Part shown: piece after piece, positions 33,591-40,478 of the stretch | How positions within the stretch are numbered: position 1 is the stretch's first letter | How the letters are laid out: each line of letters opens with the position of its first letter | From: Amycolatopsis roodepoortensis | Lineage (GTDB): Bacteria; Actinomycetota; Actinomycetes; Mycobacteriales; Pseudonocardiaceae | DNA length: 64,000 nucleotides | Assembly (NCBI RefSeq): GCF_014873915.1 | Contig: NZ_JADBEJ010000008.1 | Coordinates: 682,001 to 746,000, forward strand | Direction of reading: 5' to 3' | Notes under the pieces: model-generated | Told to the model about the DNA's origin: nothing | Databases searched by the model: none | Seen by the model: only the letters and a program-made list of their open reading frames with translations | Program-made: the position numbers and the translations under genes

Positions 33591-34148
33591 TCACCTCCCA
33601 TCGTCGTGCGCTCCGCTCAAGGCCAGTTCGCTGAAATGCGGTCCGAGCCGCTTGCGCAGGGTCGCCAGACCCCGCGCGGCCTGGCTCTTCACGTTCCCGG
33701 TGCTGCAGCCCAGTGCCGCGGCCGTCTCTTCGACGCCGAGATCTTCGAAGTAGCGCAGCACCAGCACGGCCCGCTGCTTCGGGGCGATGCCGGACAGAGC
33801 GTGCCTGACCAGCATCTCCTGTTCCGTGCCGCCCGCCTCACCCGGGACGTCGGGAAGGGCGTCGGTGAGCTTTTCCCGTTTGCGCCAGACGCGCCGATGC
33901 TCGGAGAGGAAGGTCCGCAGCACGATCTTGCGCGCGTAGCCGTCGAGCGCGTCGTGCCGGGAGAGCCTCGGCCAAGCCAGGTACAGCTTCAGCAGCGCGG
34001 CCTGGGTGATGTCCTCGGCCTGGTGCCAGTCGCCGCACAGGAGGTACGCGGTGGCACGCAGGCTGTGCGCGCGCTCGTCGAAGTACCGGGCGAACTCGCC
34101 GTCCCACGGCGAGCCCGTCCCGGTCTTCGACGAGCGGCTCGGCGACAC
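33591..34148 (-). CDS. SigE-family RNA polymerase sigma factor (ECF type)
   Basis: 185 residues, GTG 34148 directly after the upstream stop (TAGGTG). Region 2: LRATAYLLCGDWHQAEDITQAALLKLYLAWPRL; region 4: APKQRAVLVLRYFEDLGVEETAAALGCSTGNVKSQ with the HTH. This is the SigE-family signature common in actinomycetes. It lies between a small secreted protein and a membrane protein; all three run in one direction and form one operon, likely an envelope-stress unit. Confidence 0.93.
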   Translation of the reverse strand: MSPSRSSKTGTGSPWDGEFARYFDERAHSLRATAYLLCGDWHQAEDITQAALLKLYLAWPRLSRHDALDGYARKIVLRTFLSEHRRVWRKREKLTDALPDVPGEAGGTEQEMLVRHALSGIAPKQRAVLVLRYFEDLGVEETAAALGCSTGNVKSQAARGLATLRKRLGPHFSELALSGAHDDGR

Positions 34149-34466
34149 CTAGTTACCGGCTCCTTCGACGATGGCGGGGAGGTGCAGATCCCCGGTCGGC
34201 CCGGCGGGAACGGCCTTGGGCACGCGGTGCTCGCCCGGCTTCACGACGGCGGCGGTGGTCTTCGGCGGGACCGGCGCCGGCGGGGCGGTGGTGGCGCGGG
34301 TCGGTTCGCCCGGTGCCGCGGTGGGCGCCTTGGTCGGCGGCTGGGGCGCCTGAGTGGCCGTCGGCGACGGCGCGCTCTGATCGGCCGACGCCAGCGACGT
34401 GGTCGCGAAGGCGGCGCCGCCCGCCAGCAGCAGCGCGCCGAGGGAAAGAGCGATACGAGTACGCAA
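34149..34466 (-). CDS. Small secreted Pro/Ala/Thr-rich protein
   Basis: 105 residues from TTG 34466 with GAGGAG 6 bases upstream; ATG 34496 has no ribosome site. Signal peptide TRIALSLGALLLAGGAAFATTSLASA, then a low-complexity Pro/Thr/Ala region and a C-terminal KPGEHRVPKAVPAGPTGDLHLP segment. First gene of the sigma-factor operon; function unknown, perhaps a cell-wall-associated sensor partner. Confidence 0.7.
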   Translation of the reverse strand: MRTRIALSLGALLLAGGAAFATTSLASADQSAPSPTATQAPQPPTKAPTAAPGEPTRATTAPPAPVPPKTTAAVVKPGEHRVPKAVPAGPTGDLHLPAIVEGAGN

Positions 34467-34721
34467 GAGTGTCTCCTCGATCCGGGCGCCGCTCATTGGC
34501 CGCGGCGCCTTACGTCGTTAGACATGCGTCCCGCTCACCGTGGGGTTGCATCGAGTTTTCGAAAATCTCCCGAGACGTCTCCCCAAGGGCGCCCCGCGCC
34601 CGACGGAGACTTCACCCGTGCGCCCTCTTTCGGGCCGAAGGCCCACTGGAACGTTTTGCGGGGCGCCTTCCAGGACCACCGGAGGACGATCGCGGTACCG
34701 CGCCCCGCGGAACTTTCCAGT

Positions 34722-34757
34722 CAGCGCACGGCGACCAAACAGCGCACGGCGACCAAC
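34722..34757. repeat. 18-bp tandem duplication in an intergenic region
   Basis: The unit CAGCGCACGGCGACCAA(A/C) occurs twice, 34722-34739 and 34740-34757. It lies in the 345-bp gap 34467-34811 between the sigma operon and the L,D-transpeptidase. The rest of that gap holds hairpin-prone GGGCGCC/TTCGGG sequence near 34590-34670, similar in style to the repeats at 52890, and no gene I can support. Confidence 0.6.
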
Positions 34758-34763
34758 ACGAAC

Positions 34764-34790
34764 GGCCGGAGACCGCGAAGGTCTCCGGCC
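34764..34790 (-). terminator. Terminator hairpin of the L,D-transpeptidase gene
   Basis: Perfect 11-bp stem GGCCGGAGACC (34764-34774) with GGTCTCCGGCC (34780-34790), 5-base loop, 21 bp after the end of the gene. Confidence 0.75.
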
Positions 34791-34811
34791 GCCCGGTTCC
34801 ATGGAAGTACT

Positions 34812-36020
34812 TCAGCTCGCGAGCGCGGAGAGCTTGGTCCACTCTTCCCAGGAGTAGGTCCAGTCGCTGTAGTCGCGCGCCCGGTTGATCTTCACCGTGC
34901 TGCCCTCGATCTCGACGGGGTCACCGACCAGGGCGCCGTCCATGTACGCCTTGGCGTTCGCCGGCGCCAGGTTCACACAGCCGTGCGAGATGTTCTTCTT
35001 GCCCTGCGCCCAGATCGAGGGCGCGTAGCCGTGGATGAACTCGCCGTTGGTCGAGAAGCGCACCGCGGACGGGACGACGATGTTCTCGTAGTTGTAGCGC
35101 TCGTTGGTCATCGAGTACGTGTCGTGCTTGGACATCACCACGTGCGTGCCGCTCGGCGTGACGCGGCCCGGGTCCGCGTCGAGGCCGTAGCTGGCCGGGT
35201 AGTCCGCGATCTGCTGCCCGTCACGGATCACCACGAGCCGGTGGGTCTGGGTGTTCCCCTTGACGATCTGCGAGCGGCCGATCGTGAAGCTCGCCGAGCG
35301 GTCTTCCTTGCCGTACACGCCTTCGCCGATCTTGACGCCGTAGATCTTGGCGTTGAACTTCACCGTGGTGCCGGGCTGCCAGTAGGCCTTCGGCCGCCAG
35401 TGCACCGAAGTGTCGTCGTGGACCCACGCCCAGGACCCCTCGGTCTTCGGCGTGGTCTCGACCGACAGCGCCTTCTCGACCGACGCCTTGTCGGTGACCT
35501 TGCTCGGGAACGTCAGCGTGATCGGCATGGCGACGCCGTACGTCTGCCCGTCGAAGACGTTGATGTTCGCGCCCACCTGCTTGCGCGGCTTGACGGTGGT
35601 GAAGGTCCCGCCGATCTCGACGGGTTTGCCGTCGGTGCCCGTGGCCTTGCCGGACCACGTGTAGGCCTTGCCGTAGCCGAGCTGTTCGGTGGTGACCCAG
35701 CTCTTCTTGTCCTCGGACGGCTGGCCGGCGACCTGCTTGCCGTCCGGATTGGTCAGCACGACCTGGTCGAGCGTGCCGTCGGCGACGCTGACCTTGATGG
35801 GCTGCCCCGGCGCGACGTCCTGCGCGCCCGCCGCGGGCTCGTACGTCAGTTTGGCCGGCGCGGGCGCCTGCCCGCCGGTGTCACTGCTGACCGGCCCGCC
35901 GCCGTCCGGCCCGCTGGCCGAGACGGTCGGCTCGCTGCTGCACGCCCCCAGCGTCAGAACGGCCACCAACCCCAGTGCCGCGAACGCCGCCCGGCGGCGC
36001 GCGGTTTCCGAAAACCTCAA
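34812..36020 (-). CDS. ldt: L,D-transpeptidase lipoprotein (Ig-like + YkuD)
   Basis: 402 residues from TTG 36020, which has AAAGGGG 5 bases upstream; an earlier ATG at 36053 lacks this. Lipobox LTLGAC, two Ig-like domains (about 60-255: PAAGAQDVAPGQPIKVSVADG; ITLTFPSKVTDKASVEKALSV) and a YkuD catalytic domain with FIHGYAPSIWAQ and ISHGCVNLAP (active-site C348). It makes 3-3 cross-links in peptidoglycan outside the membrane and resembles mycobacterial LdtB/Mt1-type enzymes. Confidence 0.93.
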   Translation of the reverse strand: MRFSETARRRAAFAALGLVAVLTLGACSSEPTVSASGPDGGGPVSSDTGGQAPAPAKLTYEPAAGAQDVAPGQPIKVSVADGTLDQVVLTNPDGKQVAGQPSEDKKSWVTTEQLGYGKAYTWSGKATGTDGKPVEIGGTFTTVKPRKQVGANINVFDGQTYGVAMPITLTFPSKVTDKASVEKALSVETTPKTEGSWAWVHDDTSVHWRPKAYWQPGTTVKFNAKIYGVKIGEGVYGKEDRSASFTIGRSQIVKGNTQTHRLVVIRDGQQIADYPASYGLDADPGRVTPSGTHVVMSKHDTYSMTNERYNYENIVVPSAVRFSTNGEFIHGYAPSIWAQGKKNISHGCVNLAPANAKAYMDGALVGDPVEIEGSTVKINRARDYSDWTYSWEEWTKLSALAS

Positions 36021-36311
36021 AGCTTCCCCTTTGCTCCCCTGTACACCGACCATGACGTCCGGACGGCCCCTTAAGTTGATCCCACGGAGAGTGATGCGAG
36101 TCACAATCGAGTGGGCCTTGGTTCACGATCGGGGCATGACCGACTTCGGTCCGTGTCCGGCGATGACCTGAGGTCGGCGTGCGGCGACAGGGTAGCGACG
36201 GGGTCCGACAGAACCCGGATCGGCGTACGACGTTCCGGTGACCTTGGTACTTGGGGGTGCCCAGAGTCCGATCACGGGCTTCAAATATGGCCAGATCCCG
36301 GTACTCTGCCA

Positions 36312-36356
36312 TCAGGCCGTCGTTTTGCGTGTTCGTGGCTTCACACTCGCGGAACT
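36312..36356 (+). promoter_or_regulatory. Conserved cold-shock mRNA leader element, copy 2
   Basis: Matches 14008-14053 in blocks TCAGG, TCGTTTT, GTGTTCGT, TTCACACTCGCGGAACT. It lies about 120 bases before the second cold-shock gene. The remaining gap 36021-36311, upstream of ldt on the other strand, shows nothing I can name. Confidence 0.6.
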
Positions 36357-36474
36357 TCTGACGCGAGCCATGAGCCGGTGACGCGCTCTTCGCTCGACTC
36401 GTTGGAACCGCCCGGGACGGTCTGGGTGTCGCTTCGGAGGCACTCGAAGCGGATGTGCAACGAGGAGTACAGCG

Positions 36475-36678
36475 GTGGCGCAAGGCACTGTGAAGTGGTT
36501 CAACGCGGAGAAGGGCTTCGGCTTCATCGCGCAGGATGGCGGCGAGGGCGACGTCTTCGTTCACTACTCGGAGATCGAGGGTCGCGGGTTCCGCACGCTC
36601 GAGGAGAACCAGCGAGTGGAGTTCGAGGTCGGTCAGGGCCAGAAGGGCCCGCAGGCCCAGAAGGTCCGCGCGATCTGA
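36475..36678 (+). CDS. Cold-shock protein (CspA family), second copy
   Basis: 67 residues, GTG 36475 with GAGGAG 7 bases upstream. The cold-shock domain has KWFNAEKGFGFIAQD and GDVFVHYSEIEGRGFRTLEENQRVEFEVGQG. It differs from the first copy at about a fifth of positions. RNA chaperone; followed by a strong terminator. Confidence 0.96.
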   Translation: MAQGTVKWFNAEKGFGFIAQDGGEGDVFVHYSEIEGRGFRTLEENQRVEFEVGQGQKGPQAQKVRAI

Positions 36679-36710
36679 GTCCGCCCTTCAGGCGTTGCTC
36701 AGACTGATCA

Positions 36711-36744
36711 GAAAAGCCCCCGGCGATCTCGCCGGGGGCTTTTC
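36711..36744 (+). terminator. Rho-independent terminator of second cold-shock gene
   Basis: Perfect 14-bp stem GAAAAGCCCCCGGC (36711-36724) with GCCGGGGGCTTTTC (36731-36744), 6-base loop, T-rich 3' side, 32 bp after the stop. Confidence 0.9.
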
Positions 36745-36796
36745 TCTTGCCGTGAAAACTTCTTCTGTTGTGCTGTTCCGTTCCGGGTGACGGGGA

Positions 36797-37216
36797 TCAG
36801 CGGGGAACGGGCTGCTCCCACGCGTTGGCGTCGAAGTGGAATTCGTCGGTGTGGGCTTCTTCGTGGCGGCGCTGCTGGGCCGAGTTGGCCTGCGACTCCC
36901 ACGAGAGGCGCTCGAGGATCCATTCCTGCGCCAGCGCCTGCGGCGACAGGTTGCGCTCGGCGGCGGCGTCCTTGAGCTGTTCGCAGGCGATGAGGTTCAT
37001 CCGCAGCTGGAACACCTGCGCTTCGCCGAAGCGCTTGCCGGTGCCGGTGCTCTCCGGGTCGTTCTCGGGGGCGAGGGCACGAAGGTAGCTGGTGAGCTCC
37101 GTGTCTTCGACGACCGCTTCGGCCTCCTTGGAGGCGGAGTTGCGGTGACGACCGGGGTTGACCGGCTTCAGGTTCGTGCGGCTGCCGCTACGACGGCTCA
37201 GGGAAGGAAGGGGCAC
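36797..37216 (-). CDS. Ribbon-helix-helix-like small protein, leaderless
   Basis: 139 residues from GTG 37216. N-terminal basic segment (SRRSGSRTNLKPVNPGRHRNSA), acidic middle, then GKRFGEAQVFQLRMNLIACEQLKDAAAERNLSPQALAQEWILERL, where a beta-strand followed by two helices resembles a CopG/Arc-type ribbon-helix-helix. The tail is polar (QQRRHEEAHTDEFHFDANAWEQ). It has no ribosome site and starts 6 bases after a -10, so it is probably leaderless. A DNA-binding role is inferred from the fold-like pattern only. Confidence 0.65.
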   Translation of the reverse strand: MPLPSLSRRSGSRTNLKPVNPGRHRNSASKEAEAVVEDTELTSYLRALAPENDPESTGTGKRFGEAQVFQLRMNLIACEQLKDAAAERNLSPQALAQEWILERLSWESQANSAQQRRHEEAHTDEFHFDANAWEQPVPR

Positions 37217-37222
37217 CGGGCC

Positions 37223-37251
37223 ACGATAACGGTTCGGTCTCGGCAAACCAA
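37223..37251 (-). promoter_or_regulatory. Promoter giving a leaderless mRNA
   Basis: Minus strand -35 TTGGTT (37251-37246), 17-bp spacer, -10 TATCGT (37228-37223), then 6 bases to GTG 37216, so the transcript should begin at or next to the start codon. Confidence 0.65.
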
Positions 37252-37403
37252 CCACAGTGAGCCACGACACACCGATTTCTTTGTCTCGAATGGCCCAGCC
37301 CCTGACGGGAAAACCTTTTCCCGTGATCACAACCCGCGACCGGAACGAATTCGATCAAGGGACCGGTCCGGGCCGCCAACCGCCGCCTCAAGGAACCTGG
37401 GGT

Positions 37404-37463
37404 CTGGGGGTGGCCCCCAGAAAACGGAGCGACCCCCGCGCCAGGGGGAGGAACGCGGGGGTC
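37404..37463. other. Two GC hairpins in a 480-bp gene-free stretch
   Basis: The region 37252-37729 contains no gene I can support. It carries a hairpin CTGGGGG-TGG-CCCCCAG (37404-37420) and a second GACCCCCGCG/CGCGGGGGTC (37431-37440 with 37454-37463). They could be terminators or leader structures for the small gene at 37730. Confidence 0.55.
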
Positions 37464-37729
37464 GGAGGGGATCTCCACAGGCGCTGACCGGGGGTGTGTC
37501 AGCAAATCGATTGTTGCACGGTTTGCTGAGAAGGGCGAGTGGGCGCGGGCAGAATTCCGGTCAGGGCGCCACCTCTGGTTCGCCTGTGGTTCATGTGGCG
37601 CGGGCGTACGCGTGATCGCTCTGCGTTGTGCGGAGCGTGGCGACAGGTTCACTCTCCGGGGGGCTGTGTGTCGCGGCCGGCTCTGGTTAGCCTCGCGGCC
37701 AAGCTGTTCGTTGGCCGTCTGGAGGAACC

Positions 37730-37987
37730 ATGGGTGGGTCTGTGGAAGTTCGACAGTTCCTCCTTCGGTACGAAGGTGCCGATGGGGGAAGCTCGACGAC
37801 GTTGGCCGGTGGTCTGCCGGCGCAGCGCACGGGTCAGGGGGACGCGCAGCGTGTCTCCGACGACCAGGTGCGCCGTGCCCGGCTGGCGGTGGCCAACGGG
37901 GCGTTGGGTGTCGATGACTGTGTCCAGCTGCTGGACATGCTGGGGTTGACGCTGGACGAGGACGGGCAGGCGCCCGTTCAGCGCTGA
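37730..37987 (+). CDS. 85-residue protein of unknown function
   Basis: ATG 37730 with GGAGGA 4 bases upstream. Sequence GGSVEVRQFLLRYEGADGG, a polar linker, then a helical C-terminus VSDDQVRRARLAVANGALGVDDCVQLLDMLGLTLDED that looks like a compact helical domain. No membrane segment. It precedes the tRNA cluster and ends in its own terminator. Not recognised. Confidence 0.7.
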   Translation: MGGSVEVRQFLLRYEGADGGSSTTLAGGLPAQRTGQGDAQRVSDDQVRRARLAVANGALGVDDCVQLLDMLGLTLDEDGQAPVQR

Positions 37988-37995
37988 GTTCGTTC

Positions 37996-38041
37996 ACGGA
38001 GCCCGGTCGCGCGGGGTGTGCCGCGCGGCCGGGCTCCGTTT
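37996..38041 (+). terminator. Strong terminator after the 85-residue gene
   Basis: 19-bp stem (37996-38014 with 38021-38039, one T/G wobble) followed by TT, 9 bp after the stop. A second smaller hairpin CAGGCCCG/CGGGCCTG (38042-38067) follows. Confidence 0.8.
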
Positions 38042-38221
38042 CAGGCCCGGGCGGCCGCTCGGGCCTGATATCCTGAAGTCACCGCGTTCTCGCAGGTCCC
38101 AGCCCTGTGAACAACTAGGGGACCCCCTGTGCGAAGCCGAAAACGGGTGTGTCCTATAGTTATGTTCGCTCCCGGGGACACCGGAGAGCGCGGGTCGGTC
38201 GGTTCGCCGAAACCGAACCGG

Positions 38222-38294
38222 GCTCCCATCGTCCAGCGGCCTAGGACTCCGCCCTTTCAAGGCGGCAACGCGGGTTCGAATCCCGTTGGGAGTA
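38222..38294 (+). tRNA. tRNA-Glu (TTC)
   Basis: 73 bases. Acceptor GCTCCCA pairs with TGGGAGT (one G-T), anticodon loop CTTTCAA reads TTC, and the T-arm is GGGTTCGAATCCC. No CCA encoded. First of three tRNAs; a TATAGT at 38155-38160 may be the -10 of their promoter. Confidence 0.93.
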
Positions 38295-38322
38295 CGCAGT
38301 ACAGTTACAAAGCAGTATGCAA

Positions 38323-38396
38323 GGCCCTGTGGCGCAGTTGGTTAGCGCGTCGCCCTGTCACGGCGAAGGTCGCGGGTTCGAGTCCCGTCAGGGTCG
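38323..38396 (+). tRNA. tRNA-Asp (GTC)
   Basis: 74 bases. Acceptor GGCCCTG with CAGGGTC, anticodon loop CTGTCAC reads GTC, T-arm GGGTTCGAGTCCC. It follows tRNA-Glu by 28 bases. Confidence 0.95.
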
Positions 38397-38427
38397 CAAG
38401 ATCGTTCGGCTCCTCGCCGGCGTTCCC

Positions 38428-38501
38428 GGCCAGGTAGCTCAGTTGGTACGAGCGTCCGCCTGAAAAGCGGAAGGTCGCCGGTTCGACCCCGGCCCTGGCC
38501 A
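38428..38501 (+). tRNA. tRNA-Phe (GAA), integration site of an island
   Basis: 74 bases. Acceptor GGCCAGG with CCTGGCC, anticodon loop CTGAAAA reads GAA, T-arm CGGTTCGACCCCG. Its 3' part from inside the anticodon (38464) onward is duplicated exactly at 41950, so it is the attachment site of the island downstream. The tRNA is complete. Confidence 0.95.
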
Positions 38502-38542
38502 CCGCTCAACGAACCGCCTCGATGCACATCGAGGCGGTTTTT
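38464..38542. repeat. att repeat, left copy (within tRNA-Phe and its terminator)
   Basis: 79 bp identical to 41950-42028. It starts in the anticodon of tRNA-Phe, covers the 3' half of the tRNA and the downstream terminator hairpin. This is the typical extent of an attachment site used by tyrosine recombinases at tRNA genes. Confidence 0.92.
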
Positions 38543-38543
38543 T
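38512..38543 (+). terminator. Terminator of the tRNA cluster
   Basis: Perfect 12-bp stem AACCGCCTCGAT (38512-38523) with ATCGAGGCGGTT (38528-38539), then T-run. The same hairpin is copied at the right end of the island. Confidence 0.9.
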
Positions 38544-38798
38544 CATTTCCAGGGTCGATCTTGCGTCTGTCCACTCTTGACCGTGGTTGCCTCGCCTCGC
38601 CTTGGCCACCGCTTGTCGCACGCGGGTGCACGACGTCCTTCATGCCCCGTTGGTCTGATGAGATGAGCTGGCGGGCTTCCTGGCGTGCCGCTACCTGCCA
38701 CTCCGAGGCTTCTCGGTACGGCTGCCTGAGGTGGGTCGGGCTGCGAAGCTGGCTTGGCTGGTGTGCATTCCGTTGCCTTTCCCTCGCCCCTGCCAGCC

Positions 38799-38885
38799 TA
38801 GCCCCGTCCTGACGGTGTCAAGAGTGAGCGAAGCTCATCGCGTAGCGACGCCATTGACGCTCTTGATGGTGGCTGGACGGGGTTA
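38799..38885. other. Large imperfect hairpin inside the island
   Basis: Left arm from 38799 and right arm ending at 38885 share CCCCGTCC/GGACGGGG and TCAAGAG/CTCTTGA with an inner GC-rich loop. It may mark an element end, a recombinase-binding region or a structured RNA. The surrounding 38543-39230 has no supportable gene and is GC-rich, unlike the genes that follow. Confidence 0.6.
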
Positions 38886-39230
38886 AACGATCGCCTGCGA
38901 CGGGACCCGGCCCACCAGGCAAGCCGCTGGACCGACTCGACGCGTGGGCGCGGGTGATGGGGCTGCCGTAGGGCAACGGAGATCACGGCTGGTGGCGGCG
39001 CGCGCACGGTCTCGCGCGTTGCGGCGGGCTCGCCCGGCGGGCGGCCGGAGCGGGGCAGGAGGCCGATCCCGCCACGCGTGGAGTCCGCCGTACGCAGGTG
39101 ACATTTGCGTGCCGCCGCTGGCGGCGCCTTGATCCCATAGAGCCAAGTTCGGCAGGTGCAGATGTTACGTCTGCGCTCTTCCCGACGACTCCTTGCCTAA
39201 GCACTAGATCAACTATGGGCAGGTGGCGAC

Positions 39231-40154
39231 ATGTCTGAGTTGGAAGAGCCAGGCTACTCGGCAAAATCGGGTCTGAATATTCGTTGGAGTAGCCTCACTC
39301 TAAGCCTTGCGATTTTTGCTAGCGCATGCCTGGGCACTCTTGTGGTTGTTGCGAGTGTGCAGAAGGCGGATGCGCTATCAACCGTTGCGCTAGCTCTTGC
39401 GGTTCTAGCTTTTGCTGCCCAACTAATCGTTTCGATGCTTCAGTCGAGTGCCGGAGCCCAGCAGTTGGTGCAGACAGAGCGTGTGAACTCGTCGACGCAG
39501 GCGGCGCTTGCAGACATCAGGGCCACTAGCAATTCGGTATTGTCGAACCAGCGAGACCTGTTTGGCGAGGTGCTACGGGCGGCACTGAAGGAAAAGGTTC
39601 CATCTGTTGCGCGCGAGGTAGCGGAGGATAGTGCCGAAGACCCGACTAATGAGGGGCTTATATCTGAAGAGTTAGAGGAAAAGCTAACGAGAGCAATTGA
39701 CAGAACCTTTTCGCAGATTTCGCGCCGGAATCAGTCCGTGGAGCCACATGAACCACGCAAGCGTTCAGCGCACCCGATGTACGGCATACTCCGCACTTAC
39801 CCAGGCGAGGTGGAGGGCCGTATGGCTGTCGAGCTGCTGAGGCGCCTTACGCAACTGGAAGCTATGCGCGTAGGTGACTTCGCGCGAAGGTTTCATGACC
39901 TTGCGCGACAGGGATTAGCCCCGCGAACCTCGTTGATTAGGTCGGCGGATCAACCGTTACCTGGCAGTCTCCTGAGTCTCGCGGAAAAGGGGGTAGTGGT
40001 TGTATCTGAGGGGAGTCACCTTGCCGATAGTGTGCGATATAATATTCGGTTCACTGACTTGGGTAACGATATTGCTAGATTTGTAACTGCGGTCGGACCG
40101 CCTCCAGAATGGCTAACAGGCCTTCTTATGGAGAACGGTGAAAGCGGAAAGTAG
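39231..40154 (+). CDS. Island protein 1: two-helix membrane protein with soluble C-terminal domain
   Basis: 307 residues. Two membrane helices near the N-terminus (LTLSLAIFASACLGTLVVVA and VALALAVLAFAAQLIVSM), a helical, probably coiled-coil region (about 75-175, QSSAGAQQLVQTERVNSSTQ through EELEEKLTRAIDRTFSQI), then a C-terminal globular part (about 185-300) containing GRMAVELLRRLTQLEAMRVGDFARRFHDLARQG, which resembles a winged helix, and VRYNIRFTDLGNDIARFV. Low GC, TTA codon in the EELEEKL stretch. Not a family I recognise. With island protein 2 it could form a membrane-anchored two-component system, perhaps a defence system; that is inference. Confidence 0.75.
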   Translation: MSELEEPGYSAKSGLNIRWSSLTLSLAIFASACLGTLVVVASVQKADALSTVALALAVLAFAAQLIVSMLQSSAGAQQLVQTERVNSSTQAALADIRATSNSVLSNQRDLFGEVLRAALKEKVPSVAREVAEDSAEDPTNEGLISEELEEKLTRAIDRTFSQISRRNQSVEPHEPRKRSAHPMYGILRTYPGEVEGRMAVELLRRLTQLEAMRVGDFARRFHDLARQGLAPRTSLIRSADQPLPGSLLSLAEKGVVVVSEGSHLADSVRYNIRFTDLGNDIARFVTAVGPPPEWLTGLLMENGESGK

Positions 40155-40478
40155 GCCGAATTGACCGGCCGGTTTGCTGGGCGCGTCTCCGCAAGTTGAA
40201 TTTGGGACTGACGGTTCACAAGTCGGGATGTGGAGTTTAGGTAATTTTATTCGCTTCGTAAATTGACCTATTCTGTTCCTGGCTAGTGCGCGGGTGCGCC
40301 ATGTTAGCGGTTACGCGCGTGGAAGCGACCTATGCCAGCGGCACGCAATATAGGCAGGGGGAGATTAATGATGGCGGTTCAGGAGCTAATGTGTGTCCAC
40401 ACTAGTCGAAGGGCGCCAGGCGGAGGCTGGTTCACGCATGACTCGCGGGAACGATCTGCGAAAGCGTAGTATGACAAA

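Noticed and set aside
38305..38621. Minus-strand open frames over the tRNA genes with motifs such as GSNRRPSAF
   Set aside because: They are readings of the tRNA-Asp and tRNA-Phe sequences themselves, with no ribosome site; the tRNAs explain the sequence.
38543..39230. Integrase or excisionase gene remnant at the left end of the island
   Set aside because: I read both strands and found no recombinase motif or plausible coding frame.
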